From: Schaalia odontolytica
GTDB taxonomy: Bacteria; Actinomycetota; Actinomycetes; Actinomycetales; Actinomycetaceae
Reading direction: 5' to 3'
Assembly (NCBI GenBank): GCA_958415245.1
Contig: CATYYP010000045.1
Coordinates: 1-10,071, forward strand
Length of the DNA stretch: 10,071 nt
Program-made: the position numbers and the translations under genes
Shown here: positions 1 through 6,304 of the stretch, one piece after another
Layout of the letters: each line of letters opens with the position of its first letter
How positions within the stretch are numbered: position 1 is the stretch's first letter
The notes under the pieces: model-generated
What the model saw: the letters and a program-made list of their open reading frames with translations, nothing else
Told to the model about the DNA's origin: nothing
Databases searched by the model: none

Positions 1-31
1 GGACTTGTGTCCTAAACGATAGCGATCGTCC

Positions 32-60
32 TTGTGTCAAGCTATGCGGCGAACTATAGT
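32..60 (+). promoter_or_regulatory. Candidate promoter of the FMN reductase gene
   Basis: A TTGTGT hexamer at 32-37 lies 17 bases before TATAGT at 55-60, which differs from TATAAT at one position. Transcription would start near 67, giving a leader of about 30 bases that carries the ribosome binding site GAAAGGA (84-90), 6 bases before the ATG. The -35 is a weak match. It lies inside the second copy of an 8-base direct repeat, CTTGTGTC (4-11 and 31-38). Confidence 0.5.
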
Positions 61-96
61 AGTTGACGTTTCAATAAGCTTTCGAAAGGAAATGTC

Positions 97-621
97 ATGG
101 CTTCCGTTGCCATCATTCTTGGCTCCGTCCGTCCCGGTCGCGCCGGCGAGCAGGTTGTTCGCTGGATCGAGGACCAGGCTCGTCTGGTCGAGGGCGTGCA
201 GACCGTGTTCGTTGATCTGCGTGACTACAACCTTCCTCTCTTCGCGGAGGAAATGCCGCCCTCGATGCAGGCTCCCGAGCTTCCCGAGGCCGTTCGTCTT
301 CGTGCGAACATCGAGGCAAACGACGCCGTCCTATTCGTGACGCCTGAGTACAACCACTCCGTGTCCGCAGCCTTGAAGAATGCGATCGACTACCTGCCCC
401 CGGCCACGCTGAAGGAGAAGGCTGTCGGTTTGGTCGGCTATTCCTGGTACGGCGCGGTCAAGCCGCTCGAGCACCTGCGTGAGATCATGTCGACCTTCGG
501 TGCCGACGTGCGTGAGCAGCAGGTTGGCATCAACCTCGGCTCTGACTTCCAGGATGGCGTTTTCACGCCCTCCGACGAGCTCGGCGTCCAGGTCCGTGAA
601 CTTCTCGCGTCGCTGGCGTGA
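97..621 (+). CDS. NADPH-dependent FMN reductase family flavoprotein
   Basis: This 174-residue cytoplasmic flavodoxin-fold protein belongs to the NADPH-dependent FMN reductase family, whose members use NAD(P)H to reduce flavin, quinones or other acceptors. The N-terminal beta strand runs into GSVRPGR (residues 9-15), the phosphate-binding loop for FMN. The family hallmark TPEYNHS (82-88) is followed by the helix AALKNAIDYL, and GYSWYGA (114-120) is the second flavin-contacting loop. Length is normal for the family and there is no signal peptide. The ATG at 97 is preceded by a good ribosome binding site at 84-90. The gene appears monocistronic, with its own promoter and a terminator at 739-780. 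The family is clear, but the physiological acceptor (free FMN, quinone, chromate or azo compounds) cannot be read from the sequence. Confidence 0.93.
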   Translation: MASVAIILGSVRPGRAGEQVVRWIEDQARLVEGVQTVFVDLRDYNLPLFAEEMPPSMQAPELPEAVRLRANIEANDAVLFVTPEYNHSVSAALKNAIDYLPPATLKEKAVGLVGYSWYGAVKPLEHLREIMSTFGADVREQQVGINLGSDFQDGVFTPSDELGVQVRELLASLA

Positions 622-738
622 GAATCGATTCTGAGCGGTTTCCCATGATCGTGGCACCGGTGTGTGAGTGTACTCGGCGTGAGTCGTCTTGCGACCGTGG
701 TTGAGCGCTTGGGGGCTCTTCGAAGGGGCCGTTCAGAT

Positions 739-780
739 TAAGGGTGTGGCCCGGCAGAACACTGCCGGGCCACACCCTTA
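739..780. terminator. Bidirectional intrinsic terminator between convergent genes
   Basis: A perfect 19-base-pair inverted repeat (739-757 and 762-780) closes on the four-base loop AACA. The stem has a GC-rich core and A/T ends, and lies between the stop of the FMN reductase gene and the stop of the minus-strand mannosyltransferase gene. The T-rich tract after it on the plus strand is short (TTATCTGTT), so the stem does most of the work. It should end transcripts from both sides. The rest of the gap, 622-738, shows only small palindromes and no gene. Confidence 0.88.
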
Positions 781-803
781 TCTGTTGGGGGCTACGCGGA
801 TCG

Positions 804-2549
804 TCAGATCCAGCTCTGCAGCCACATGTGGGCGCGCCAGAAGTCGTAGTCGATGACGTCCCCGCGCCACAGTGGCATGAAATAGATGGCGCAGCCGAGG
901 ATTGCTGCCGTCACGAGCGCGGCAAACACCCACCCAGTGATCTGTGCGTGATGGGAGACTGACGCTGGTGTGGGCGATCCATCCATCGTTGCCCACCCCG
1001 CGAGGAGCCCAATCATCCATGCGACCGCCAAGGCGACGAAAGGTGCAAATGCGACGGTGTAGAAAACGAAGATCGTGCGATGCGCATAAGCGAGCCACGG
1101 AACGTACAAGGCGATGTAGCCGAGGGCAATGATGCCCACACGCCAATTGCGGTAGTAGAACGTGGCGACAAGCACGAGTAGCAGGGCGCCGATGCCCACC
1201 CACCATAGGAGGGGATTGCCGAGGGCGACGACGTCGCTTGCGCACTTGCCGGATCGGCAGCCCATCACGGCCTCGCCGTTGTTCCAGTAAAAGGAGGTTG
1301 CGCGCACCTGTGCGAGCCATGTGAATGGGTTGGACTGGTACTTGTGGGGTGTGTTCAGTCCGTTGTGGAACGTCCACATCTCCTTGTGGTAGAGCCACAG
1401 GTCGGCCAGCTGTCCGGCGAATCCTGCAATGCCGGAACGGCCGTGCCCGTGAGCGGAGGAGTGTGTGAACCAGCTGAACCAGGAAGCCAGGTACGTGAGA
1501 ATCGCGGTCGGAACCATGAGGACGAATGCCCACCACACGTCTGCGAGGAGTGCTCCGCGGATCGGCGTCGGATGTCCCGCTCGCCAGCGGCACGTCACCT
1601 CGCGCAGCGCGACGAACAGCCCGAGGAAGGCGAGCACGTAAATGCCGGACCACTTGACGGAGCAGGCGAGCCCGGCGCAGATGCCGGCTGCGAAAAGCCA
1701 CGGGCGGTTTCCCGCATTGGGGCCGATCGCGAAGGGGCGGCGATCGCGGAGTGTTAGGTGCTCCCAGGCGGAGTGCCACCCCTGCCTCGGCTCCCCCAGT
1801 CCATCCCAAGTCGCCAGCTTGGCGATGAGTGCGGGCTGTGCCATGTGCTGATCCTTGACGACGCACAGGAATGCGGCCAGTGCAAACATCGCGAGGAATC
1901 CGTCGAGGATGGACGTCCGGCTCATAACAATCGCCATGCCGTCCGTCGCCAGGAACAGGCCTGCGAGGAGGGTGATGGCCGGGGAACGGAACAGGTTCTG
2001 CGCGAGGCGGCAGAGGAGGAATACGGTGATAACCCCGCAGATTGCTGCCGCGATGCGCCACCCCACCGGATCCGCCTGGTCGAAGAACTTCATGCCCATT
2101 GCGATCAGCCACTTGCCCGTCGGCGGGTGAACTGGATAGCCGCCCACCGCGGACAAGCCGGAGGTATCACCATTGGCGAACGCGGTGTCGACATCCTTCG
2201 CCCACGTTCCCTCGTATCCGAGGGCGAGGAGTGACCAGGCGTCCTTCACGTAGTAGGTCTCGTCGAAGATGAGCGTGCGGACGTTACCCAGTCCTGGCAG
2301 TCGGATGAGAGCGGCGACGAGCGTCGCAATCGCTGTCGCTACCCACCCTGCCGCGGGCGTCGACAGGCGCTGCGCCCATCCGTTGACCGGGGGAGTGGAC
2401 GAGGCCTTGGCTGGCTGCTCGGGGGCCTCGTCGTCGGTCGCCGGCTCCCGCTCGGGGAGGTCGCTGGCGATCTCGTCAGCTGCCGCCTCCTGCTCGAGGA
2501 GGTTCTCGGTCTCGTCGATCGTGTCGTTGTGTGCGTTCGCAGTATCCAT
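804..2549 (-). CDS. pmt: Dolichyl/polyprenyl-phosphate-mannose--protein O-mannosyltransferase
   Basis: This is an integral membrane GT39 protein O-mannosyltransferase that moves mannose from polyprenyl-phosphomannose onto Ser/Thr of secreted proteins during Sec export. From the chosen ATG it has 581 residues. An acidic, probably disordered cytoplasmic tail (about 1-60) is followed by the first membrane helix. The first outer loop carries FDETYYVKD, with the catalytic Asp-Glu pair at D96-E97. Further family motifs are HPPTGKW (from 141), SRTSILDG (210-217), YHKEMWTFH (387-395), HKYQSNPFTW (402-411) and the C-terminal MWLQSWI. A C-x4-C pair lies in a late outer loop. The ATG at 2549 is preferred because TAGACT lies 8 bases upstream. 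An in-frame GTG at 2597 would add 16 residues, but neither start has a clear ribosome binding site. The gene is divergent from the metal transporter operon. Confidence 0.93.
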   Translation of the reverse strand: MDTANAHNDTIDETENLLEQEAAADEIASDLPEREPATDDEAPEQPAKASSTPPVNGWAQRLSTPAAGWVATAIATLVAALIRLPGLGNVRTLIFDETYYVKDAWSLLALGYEGTWAKDVDTAFANGDTSGLSAVGGYPVHPPTGKWLIAMGMKFFDQADPVGWRIAAAICGVITVFLLCRLAQNLFRSPAITLLAGLFLATDGMAIVMSRTSILDGFLAMFALAAFLCVVKDQHMAQPALIAKLATWDGLGEPRQGWHSAWEHLTLRDRRPFAIGPNAGNRPWLFAAGICAGLACSVKWSGIYVLAFLGLFVALREVTCRWRAGHPTPIRGALLADVWWAFVLMVPTAILTYLASWFSWFTHSSAHGHGRSGIAGFAGQLADLWLYHKEMWTFHNGLNTPHKYQSNPFTWLAQVRATSFYWNNGEAVMGCRSGKCASDVVALGNPLLWWVGIGALLLVLVATFYYRNWRVGIIALGYIALYVPWLAYAHRTIFVFYTVAFAPFVALAVAWMIGLLAGWATMDGSPTPASVSHHAQITGWVFAALVTAAILGCAIYFMPLWRGDVIDYDFWRAHMWLQSWI

Positions 2550-2557
2550 CGCATCCG

Positions 2558-2563
2558 AGTCTA
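2558..2563 (-). promoter_or_regulatory. Candidate -10 element of pmt (short-leader start)
   Basis: On the minus strand TAGACT fits the actinobacterial TANNNT -10 pattern and lies 8 bases upstream of the pmt ATG at 2549. No convincing -35 or Shine-Dalgarno sequence is visible. The arrangement fits a leaderless or near-leaderless mRNA and argues against the upstream GTG at 2597, because the hexamer would then lie inside the coding region. Confidence 0.45.
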
Positions 2564-2638
2564 GCGGCCCTATCGCGCTGAAAGGAGTGCGGCGCACATC
2601 CGCTCTTGCGTTTGGAGAGAATGTTCAGCTCAAGCCTC

Positions 2639-2668
2639 TTGAGAATTGTTCTCGCTTGTGGCTATAAT
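2639..2668 (+). promoter_or_regulatory. Promoter of the metal ABC transporter operon
   Basis: TTGAGA (2639-2644, one mismatch to TTGACA) and a perfect TATAAT (2663-2668) are 18 bases apart, the best-looking promoter in the window. Transcription should start near 2675, leaving a leader of about 25 bases with the ribosome binding site AGGAG at 2692-2696, 5 bases before the ATG at 2702. Inverted repeats overlap both promoter hexamers, which suggests repression. Confidence 0.75.
2641..2653. promoter_or_regulatory. Inverted repeat over the -35, possible Zur/Fur-type box
   Basis: GAGAA and TTCTC form a perfect 5-3-5 inverted repeat that starts inside the -35 hexamer. Taken as a 15-mer (2640-2654) it has the 7-1-7 layout of Fur-family operators, and by eye matches the actinobacterial Zur-like pattern TGAAAATGATTTTCA at about 10 of 15 positions. 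A second repeat, CTCAAG/CTTGAG with a 3-base spacer (2629-2643), overlaps its left side. Assignment to Zur is inference from motif shape and from the downstream genes. Confidence 0.45.
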
Positions 2669-2687
2669 TTTCGTGTACCCGAAAATT
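2666..2687. promoter_or_regulatory. 22-bp palindrome over the -10 and start site, probable operator
   Basis: Arms AATTTTCG (2666-2673) and CGAAAATT (2680-2687) are perfect inverted copies. The centre contains GTAC, so only one symmetric pair in 22 bases mismatches. It covers the end of the -10 and the predicted transcription start, an ideal position for a repressor. Length and AT-rich outer arms resemble sites of DtxR/MntR-type metalloregulators in Gram-positive bacteria, but the regulator cannot be named from this window. Confidence 0.55.
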
Positions 2688-2701
2688 GCACAGGAGCAAT
2701 A

Positions 2702-3844
2702 ATGTTTTCCTCGACGATGCGCGGCGTAGCAGCCGCCGCTGGTCTGGCCCTGGCGACCGCCTCGCTGGCCGCCTGCTCGCCCTCCTCCTCGGACCACGGC
2801 CTCGCGGTCGTTGCTACGACCACGCAGATCTGCGACTACGTCACCCAGATCGCCGCGAAATCCGCCGACATTTCCCTCGACAAGACTGACGCTGCCGGAA
2901 AGAGCAGTCACGTCGGCGCGCAGAAAGATGGTGCCGCCCTCACCATGAGCCTCACCTGCCTGCTCGCCCCCAACGCATCCGCGCACGAGCACGAGATGAC
3001 CCCCGCGCAGACCTCGGCACTCGCACAGGCCGACGTCATGGCGGTCTCCGGCGTGGACCTCGAGCACTTCCTCGACGACGCTGTCGTCTCCTCCGGCTTC
3101 AAGGGACGCATGGTTGTTACCTCGGGCGTCCTGACAGCTGCCGACATCGACAACCCGGGTGCCGCAGACGAACAGGGCGCCTACACGATTGATCGCGGAA
3201 GTGAGCGCGTGGATGTCGCCCCGTGGCCGTTCCCGCCGGAGGAAGCGGGCGAGGAACCCGAGTTCCGCTTCGACCCGCACGTGTGGACCTCGCCGAAGGG
3301 CGCTCGCGTCCAGGTCGCTAACCTCGGCGCGGGCCTCGCGGCCGCGGCACCCGACGCCGCCTCGTCGATCAACGCGGCCACGGCCTCGTACCTGGAGGAG
3401 ATCGACGCGCTCGATCAGTGGACCGCCGAGGCCATCAAGACCGTGCCGGAAGGCCAGCGCGTGCTCTTTACCTCCCACGACGCCTTTGGCTACTTCTCGA
3501 GGGACTACGGGATCCGCTTCATCGGTGCGGCCCTGTCCGACTTCAACGAGCAGCAGGACGCCACCGCCGACCACATCGCCAAGGCCGTCGCGGCCGTCAA
3601 GGAGTCCGGAGCGGTCGCGCTCTTCGCGGAAAACTCCAACAACTCCAAGTCCATCGAGGCGATTGCTCGCGCGGCCGGCGTGACCCCCATCGTGGGCGAG
3701 GACGCCATGTACGGTGACTCGCTGGGCCCCGATGGATCAGAGGGAGCCACCTACGTCGGCTCGATCATCCACAACGTGCGCGCCGTGACGCAGGCGTGGG
3801 GCGGCACCGTCCCGCAGCTGCCCGAGCGCCTGAAGGATCAGTGA
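2702..3844 (+). CDS. Zn/Mn-type ABC transporter substrate-binding lipoprotein
   Basis: This 380-residue cluster A-I (ZnuA/TroA/PsaA-like) receptor captures a divalent metal outside the cell for the permease pair encoded downstream. A lipoprotein signal peptide ends in the lipobox LAAC with the lipidated cysteine at C25. The strand AVVATTT (35-41) opens the first lobe. Likely metal ligands are H95 or H97 (in SAHEHEMTP), H193 (DPHVW), H259 (TSHDAFGYF) and D339 (MYGDS). This H-H-H-D set resembles TroA/ZnuA more than the Mn-selective PsaA, which has Glu at the third site. There is an extra segment near residues 54-80 and an acidic, histidine-free stretch at 148-191. The start is the ATG at 2702 with AGGAG upstream; longer in-frame starts lie before the promoter. 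Its stop overlaps the next start by one base. Zn versus Mn is unresolved. Confidence 0.92.
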   Translation: MFSSTMRGVAAAAGLALATASLAACSPSSSDHGLAVVATTTQICDYVTQIAAKSADISLDKTDAAGKSSHVGAQKDGAALTMSLTCLLAPNASAHEHEMTPAQTSALAQADVMAVSGVDLEHFLDDAVVSSGFKGRMVVTSGVLTAADIDNPGAADEQGAYTIDRGSERVDVAPWPFPPEEAGEEPEFRFDPHVWTSPKGARVQVANLGAGLAAAAPDAASSINAATASYLEEIDALDQWTAEAIKTVPEGQRVLFTSHDAFGYFSRDYGIRFIGAALSDFNEQQDATADHIAKAVAAVKESGAVALFAENSNNSKSIEAIARAAGVTPIVGEDAMYGDSLGPDGSEGATYVGSIIHNVRAVTQAWGGTVPQLPERLKDQ

Positions 3845-4560
3845 TGGGCAGACTCGTCTCCTTTCACGACGCGGCGCTGGGGTATGGGAATACCCCGGCG
3901 CTGACCGGCCTGACCCTCGACGTGTTCGGGGGCCAGGCCCTCGCCCTTGTCGGCCCCAACGGCGGTGGCAAGACCACCCTCATGCGAGGTATTGTTGGCG
4001 GCTGCTCGGTCCTCTCCGGGACCGTCGAGGTGGAAGCCAAGCGTATTGGCCTCGTGCCGCAAAGCGCCGACCTGGACCTCACCTTCCCCGTGAGCGCGGC
4101 CGAGGTCGTCACCATGGGACTCATCGCCGAGGCCGGGTGGGGAAAGCGCATCAACGCCGACATGCGCGCGCGGGTGAGCGCCGCCCTCGAGCGCGTGAAC
4201 CTCTCCGACCGGGCCTCCCACCGCTTTGGGACGCTCAGCGGCGGGCAGCGCCAGCGCGTCCTCGTCGCGCGTGCTCTGGTCGCACGCCCCGAGCTGGTCA
4301 TGATGGACGAACCCTTCAACGGCCTGGACGCTCCCAGCCGCGACATCATCACGGGTCTCATCGCGGACCTGACAGCCGACGGCGTCGGCGTCATCGTGTC
4401 CACGCACGACCTGTCGCTTGCGCGCGACGTGTGTTCCCAGGCGTGCGTGCTCGCCTCCCGCCTTGTCGCCCTGGGGCCCACCGACAAGGCCCTCGCGCCC
4501 GCGGTCTTGGCGCGCGCCTACGGATCGAGCGCCGACGAGGCGATTGCGGCCCTGTCATGA
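3844..4560 (+). CDS. Zn/Mn-type ABC transporter ATP-binding protein
   Basis: This 238-residue cytoplasmic ATPase powers the metal importer encoded by the flanking genes. All nucleotide-binding motifs are intact: Walker A GPNGGGKTT (37-45), Q-loop Q73 in VPQ, signature LSGGQ (131-135), Walker B LVMMDEP (151-157) with catalytic E156, a D-loop around LDAPS (161-165) and the switch histidine H188 in STHDL. Length is typical of ZnuC/MntB-type subunits. The ATG at 3844 shares one base with the stop of the receptor gene and follows GAAGGA (3832-3837) at a 6-base spacing. An upstream in-frame ATG at 3796 would lie inside the receptor gene and is less likely. The gene ends in an ATGA overlap with the first permease, which implies translational coupling. 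Confidence 0.95.
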   Translation: MGRLVSFHDAALGYGNTPALTGLTLDVFGGQALALVGPNGGGKTTLMRGIVGGCSVLSGTVEVEAKRIGLVPQSADLDLTFPVSAAEVVTMGLIAEAGWGKRINADMRARVSAALERVNLSDRASHRFGTLSGGQRQRVLVARALVARPELVMMDEPFNGLDAPSRDIITGLIADLTADGVGVIVSTHDLSLARDVCSQACVLASRLVALGPTDKALAPAVLARAYGSSADEAIAALS

Positions 4561-5438
4561 TCGCCCCCTACCTGCTGCGCCCTCTCATCGTCCTTGGCCT
4601 GCTTGCGCTCGCGGTGGGACCGGCCTCGACGCTGGTCAACCTGCGTCGCGCCGAGTTCAGCGCCGAAACGATGGTCCACGGCGTCTTTCCCGGCATTGTC
4701 GTCGGCATGGCGGTCGGCGGGCGCGACGCGATCATCCCGGGCGGCGCCGTGTGCGCGGCCCTCATCGCGGCGGCACTGACGGCGGCCTCTCGCAAACAGC
4801 GCCACTCCGAGGCGACGACCGCGGTCCTGCTCACCGCCTTCTTCTCCCTCGGCATCGTGATCTCCCTGCGCATCGGGGACATGTCCGGGCAGCTCGAATC
4901 CCTCATGTTCGGCCGTCTCCTGGATATCACCCCGTCGCGCATGGCCATGAGTGCTCTGGTCCTCGTGGTTGCGGCCGTCCTGCTTGCCCTCACCTGGCGT
5001 GCGCAGGTCGCGGTGGCCTTCGACCGCGAGGCCGCGCACGTCAGCGGTATCCCGGTCACCTGGATCGACATCGCGTTCAACGCGGCGCTCGGAGCGATCG
5101 TGGTCGCGGCGTCGACGGCGGTCGGGGTCCTCCTTGTCGTCGGATATCTTGTCGTGCCCGGAGCCTTCGGTCGCCTCCTCGCGGCGGGCCCACGCTCGAT
5201 GGTGCTCCTGGCCGGCGCCTGCGCGCTCGTCGGGGGATGGGCCGGATTTGGCGTTTCCCTCCTGCGCGCGCCGCGCCCGCTCTCCCCGCAGGCGTGCGTC
5301 GCCATGGGGGTCCTCGTCTGCTTCGCTGGCGCGTGTGTCATCCGAGAGATCCGCGCCCGGCGCGCCCACGCGGTCGGAGCCGCGCGTGAAACGTCGCGTG
5401 AAACGACCGTGAACGCCGGGGGAGGGGAGGCCTCGTGA
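4557..5438 (+). CDS. Zn/Mn-type ABC transporter permease (ABC-3 family), first subunit
   Basis: This 293-residue polytopic inner-membrane protein of the ABC-3 (ZnuB/TroC-like) family is one of two channel subunits encoded side by side. Hydrophobic segments span nearly all of residues 5-265. The motif HGVFPG (41-46) is the ABC-3 hallmark after the first helix, and FDREAAHVSGI (155-165) is the cytoplasmic loop expected to contact the ATPase. The cytoplasmic tail (about 264-293) is basic, then polar, and contains a small RETS/RETT duplication. It starts in a 4-base ATGA overlap with the ATPase gene and ends in a 4-base GTGA overlap with the second permease. Family assignment is firm; metal identity is not visible. 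Confidence 0.93.
   Translation: MIAPYLLRPLIVLGLLALAVGPASTLVNLRRAEFSAETMVHGVFPGIVVGMAVGGRDAIIPGGAVCAALIAAALTAASRKQRHSEATTAVLLTAFFSLGIVISLRIGDMSGQLESLMFGRLLDITPSRMAMSALVLVVAAVLLALTWRAQVAVAFDREAAHVSGIPVTWIDIAFNAALGAIVVAASTAVGVLLVVGYLVVPGAFGRLLAAGPRSMVLLAGACALVGGWAGFGVSLLRAPRPLSPQACVAMGVLVCFAGACVIREIRARRAHAVGAARETSRETTVNAGGGEAS
5383..5405 (+). repeat. Short in-frame tandem repeat in the first permease gene
   Basis: The 11-base unit CGCGTGAAACG occurs at 5383-5393 and 5395-5405, a period of 12 bases. It encodes the RETS and RETT steps in the cytoplasmic tail of the permease. It looks like a small coding duplication. Confidence 0.6.
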
Positions 5439-6292
5439 TCGCTAACCTCCTCCTGTACCCCGCGCTCCACGTGACTATCATCGGGGCCCTGGGTGGCCTC
5501 GTCGGCGCCTTCGCATACCTGGACCGACGCATCTTCTTCGCCGAATCCGTCACGCACGGCACGTTCCCGGGCGCGGTTCTCGGCGTCGTCATCGCTGCCG
5601 CCCTTGGCCTCGGGCACTCCGGAATGTCGGCGGCGCTCTACGTTGGAGCGTTCCTCGGGACCATCCCGCTTGTCGCCCTCATGCGCTGGCTCGCCACGAT
5701 CCCCGGTATCTCCAGCCAAGGCGCAGCCGGCATCGTGCTGACCGCGGGTTTTGCTTCCGGTTACTTCTTGGCGACCTGGTTCAAGCCCCTGCCCCTCGCG
5801 GTCAACTCCTTCCTCACCGGCTCCGTCATGACGGTCTCGCCCGCTGACGTCGCCTGGGCGGGTGGCGTGCTCGTGGTCGCTCTGCTTGTCGTGACGTTGG
5901 GCGGGCGCCACCTGATCGCCCACTGCTTCGACCCCGCCAACCCCGCCGCCGCCTCGCGCGCCGGGCGTCACGAACTCGTCATCCTCGGACTCATCCTCGC
6001 CTCGGTCACCGTGGCGATCCCCGCGGTCGGCACGATCCTGTCGATCGCGCTCATTGCCGCGCCGGCCGCCGCGCTTGCGCCCCTCGTGCGCAGCTCGCGT
6101 GCCTTCCTCGTCGGCTGCCCTCTGCTGGGGGCGCTTCTTGGAATCGTCGGCCTCGCGGTTGCTGTCCCCGCGCGCCTCAGTGCAGGCGGAACCATCGCGC
6201 TCCTGTGCGCCGCGTGCGTCCTGGCCTCGCGCGTCCCCCAATGGGTGGCGGGTACGAGGCGGACGCGCCGTGCGCGCGCAGGAAACCAGTGA
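5435..6292 (+). CDS. Zn/Mn-type ABC transporter permease (ABC-3 family), second subunit
   Basis: This 285-residue polytopic membrane protein is paralogous to the preceding permease: HGTFPG falls at residues 41-46, the same position as HGVFPG there, so the two probably form a heterodimeric channel. Hydrophobic helices run through most of residues 8-268, and the tail is arginine-rich (RRTRRARAGNQ). A loop with CFDPANPAAASRAG (164-177) corresponds to the ATPase-contact region. The start is GTG at 5435 within a GTGA overlap, preceded by a purine-rich GGAGGGGAGG (5421-5430). Two permease genes in one metal operon, rather than one for a homodimer, match the TroCD or MntCD layout. The stop is 12 bases before rsmI with no terminator between. 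Confidence 0.92.
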   Translation: MIANLLLYPALHVTIIGALGGLVGAFAYLDRRIFFAESVTHGTFPGAVLGVVIAAALGLGHSGMSAALYVGAFLGTIPLVALMRWLATIPGISSQGAAGIVLTAGFASGYFLATWFKPLPLAVNSFLTGSVMTVSPADVAWAGGVLVVALLVVTLGGRHLIAHCFDPANPAAASRAGRHELVILGLILASVTVAIPAVGTILSIALIAAPAAALAPLVRSSRAFLVGCPLLGALLGIVGLAVAVPARLSAGGTIALLCAACVLASRVPQWVAGTRRTRRARAGNQ

Positions 6293-6304
6293 GACGATAC
6301 GGGC

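Noticed and set aside
621..632. Perfect palindrome AGAATCGATTCT overlapping the FMN reductase stop codon
   Set aside because: It has no loop and no T-run, so it is a poor terminator, and the strong hairpin at 739-780 already serves that role. It is probably chance.
622..738. Possible small RNA or small gene in the gap after the FMN reductase gene
   Set aside because: There are only short weak dyads, no promoter pair, and no frame with a ribosome binding site. It lies between convergent genes, where a long 3' region is unremarkable.
778..2112. A 444-codon minus-strand frame overlapping the mannosyltransferase gene in another frame
   Set aside because: It is Arg/His/Pro-rich with no membrane pattern or motif, whereas the pmt frame shows the full set of family motifs.
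2630..3574. A 314-codon minus-strand frame opposite the metal receptor gene
   Set aside because: It would cross the operon promoter, has Val/Gly/Arg-rich low-complexity content, and has no motif or ribosome binding site.
5383..5405. Two CGTGAAAC-containing units that recall half of a ParB parS site
   Set aside because: parS is a 16-bp inverted repeat. These are direct copies inside the permease coding sequence and lack the TTTCACG left arm.
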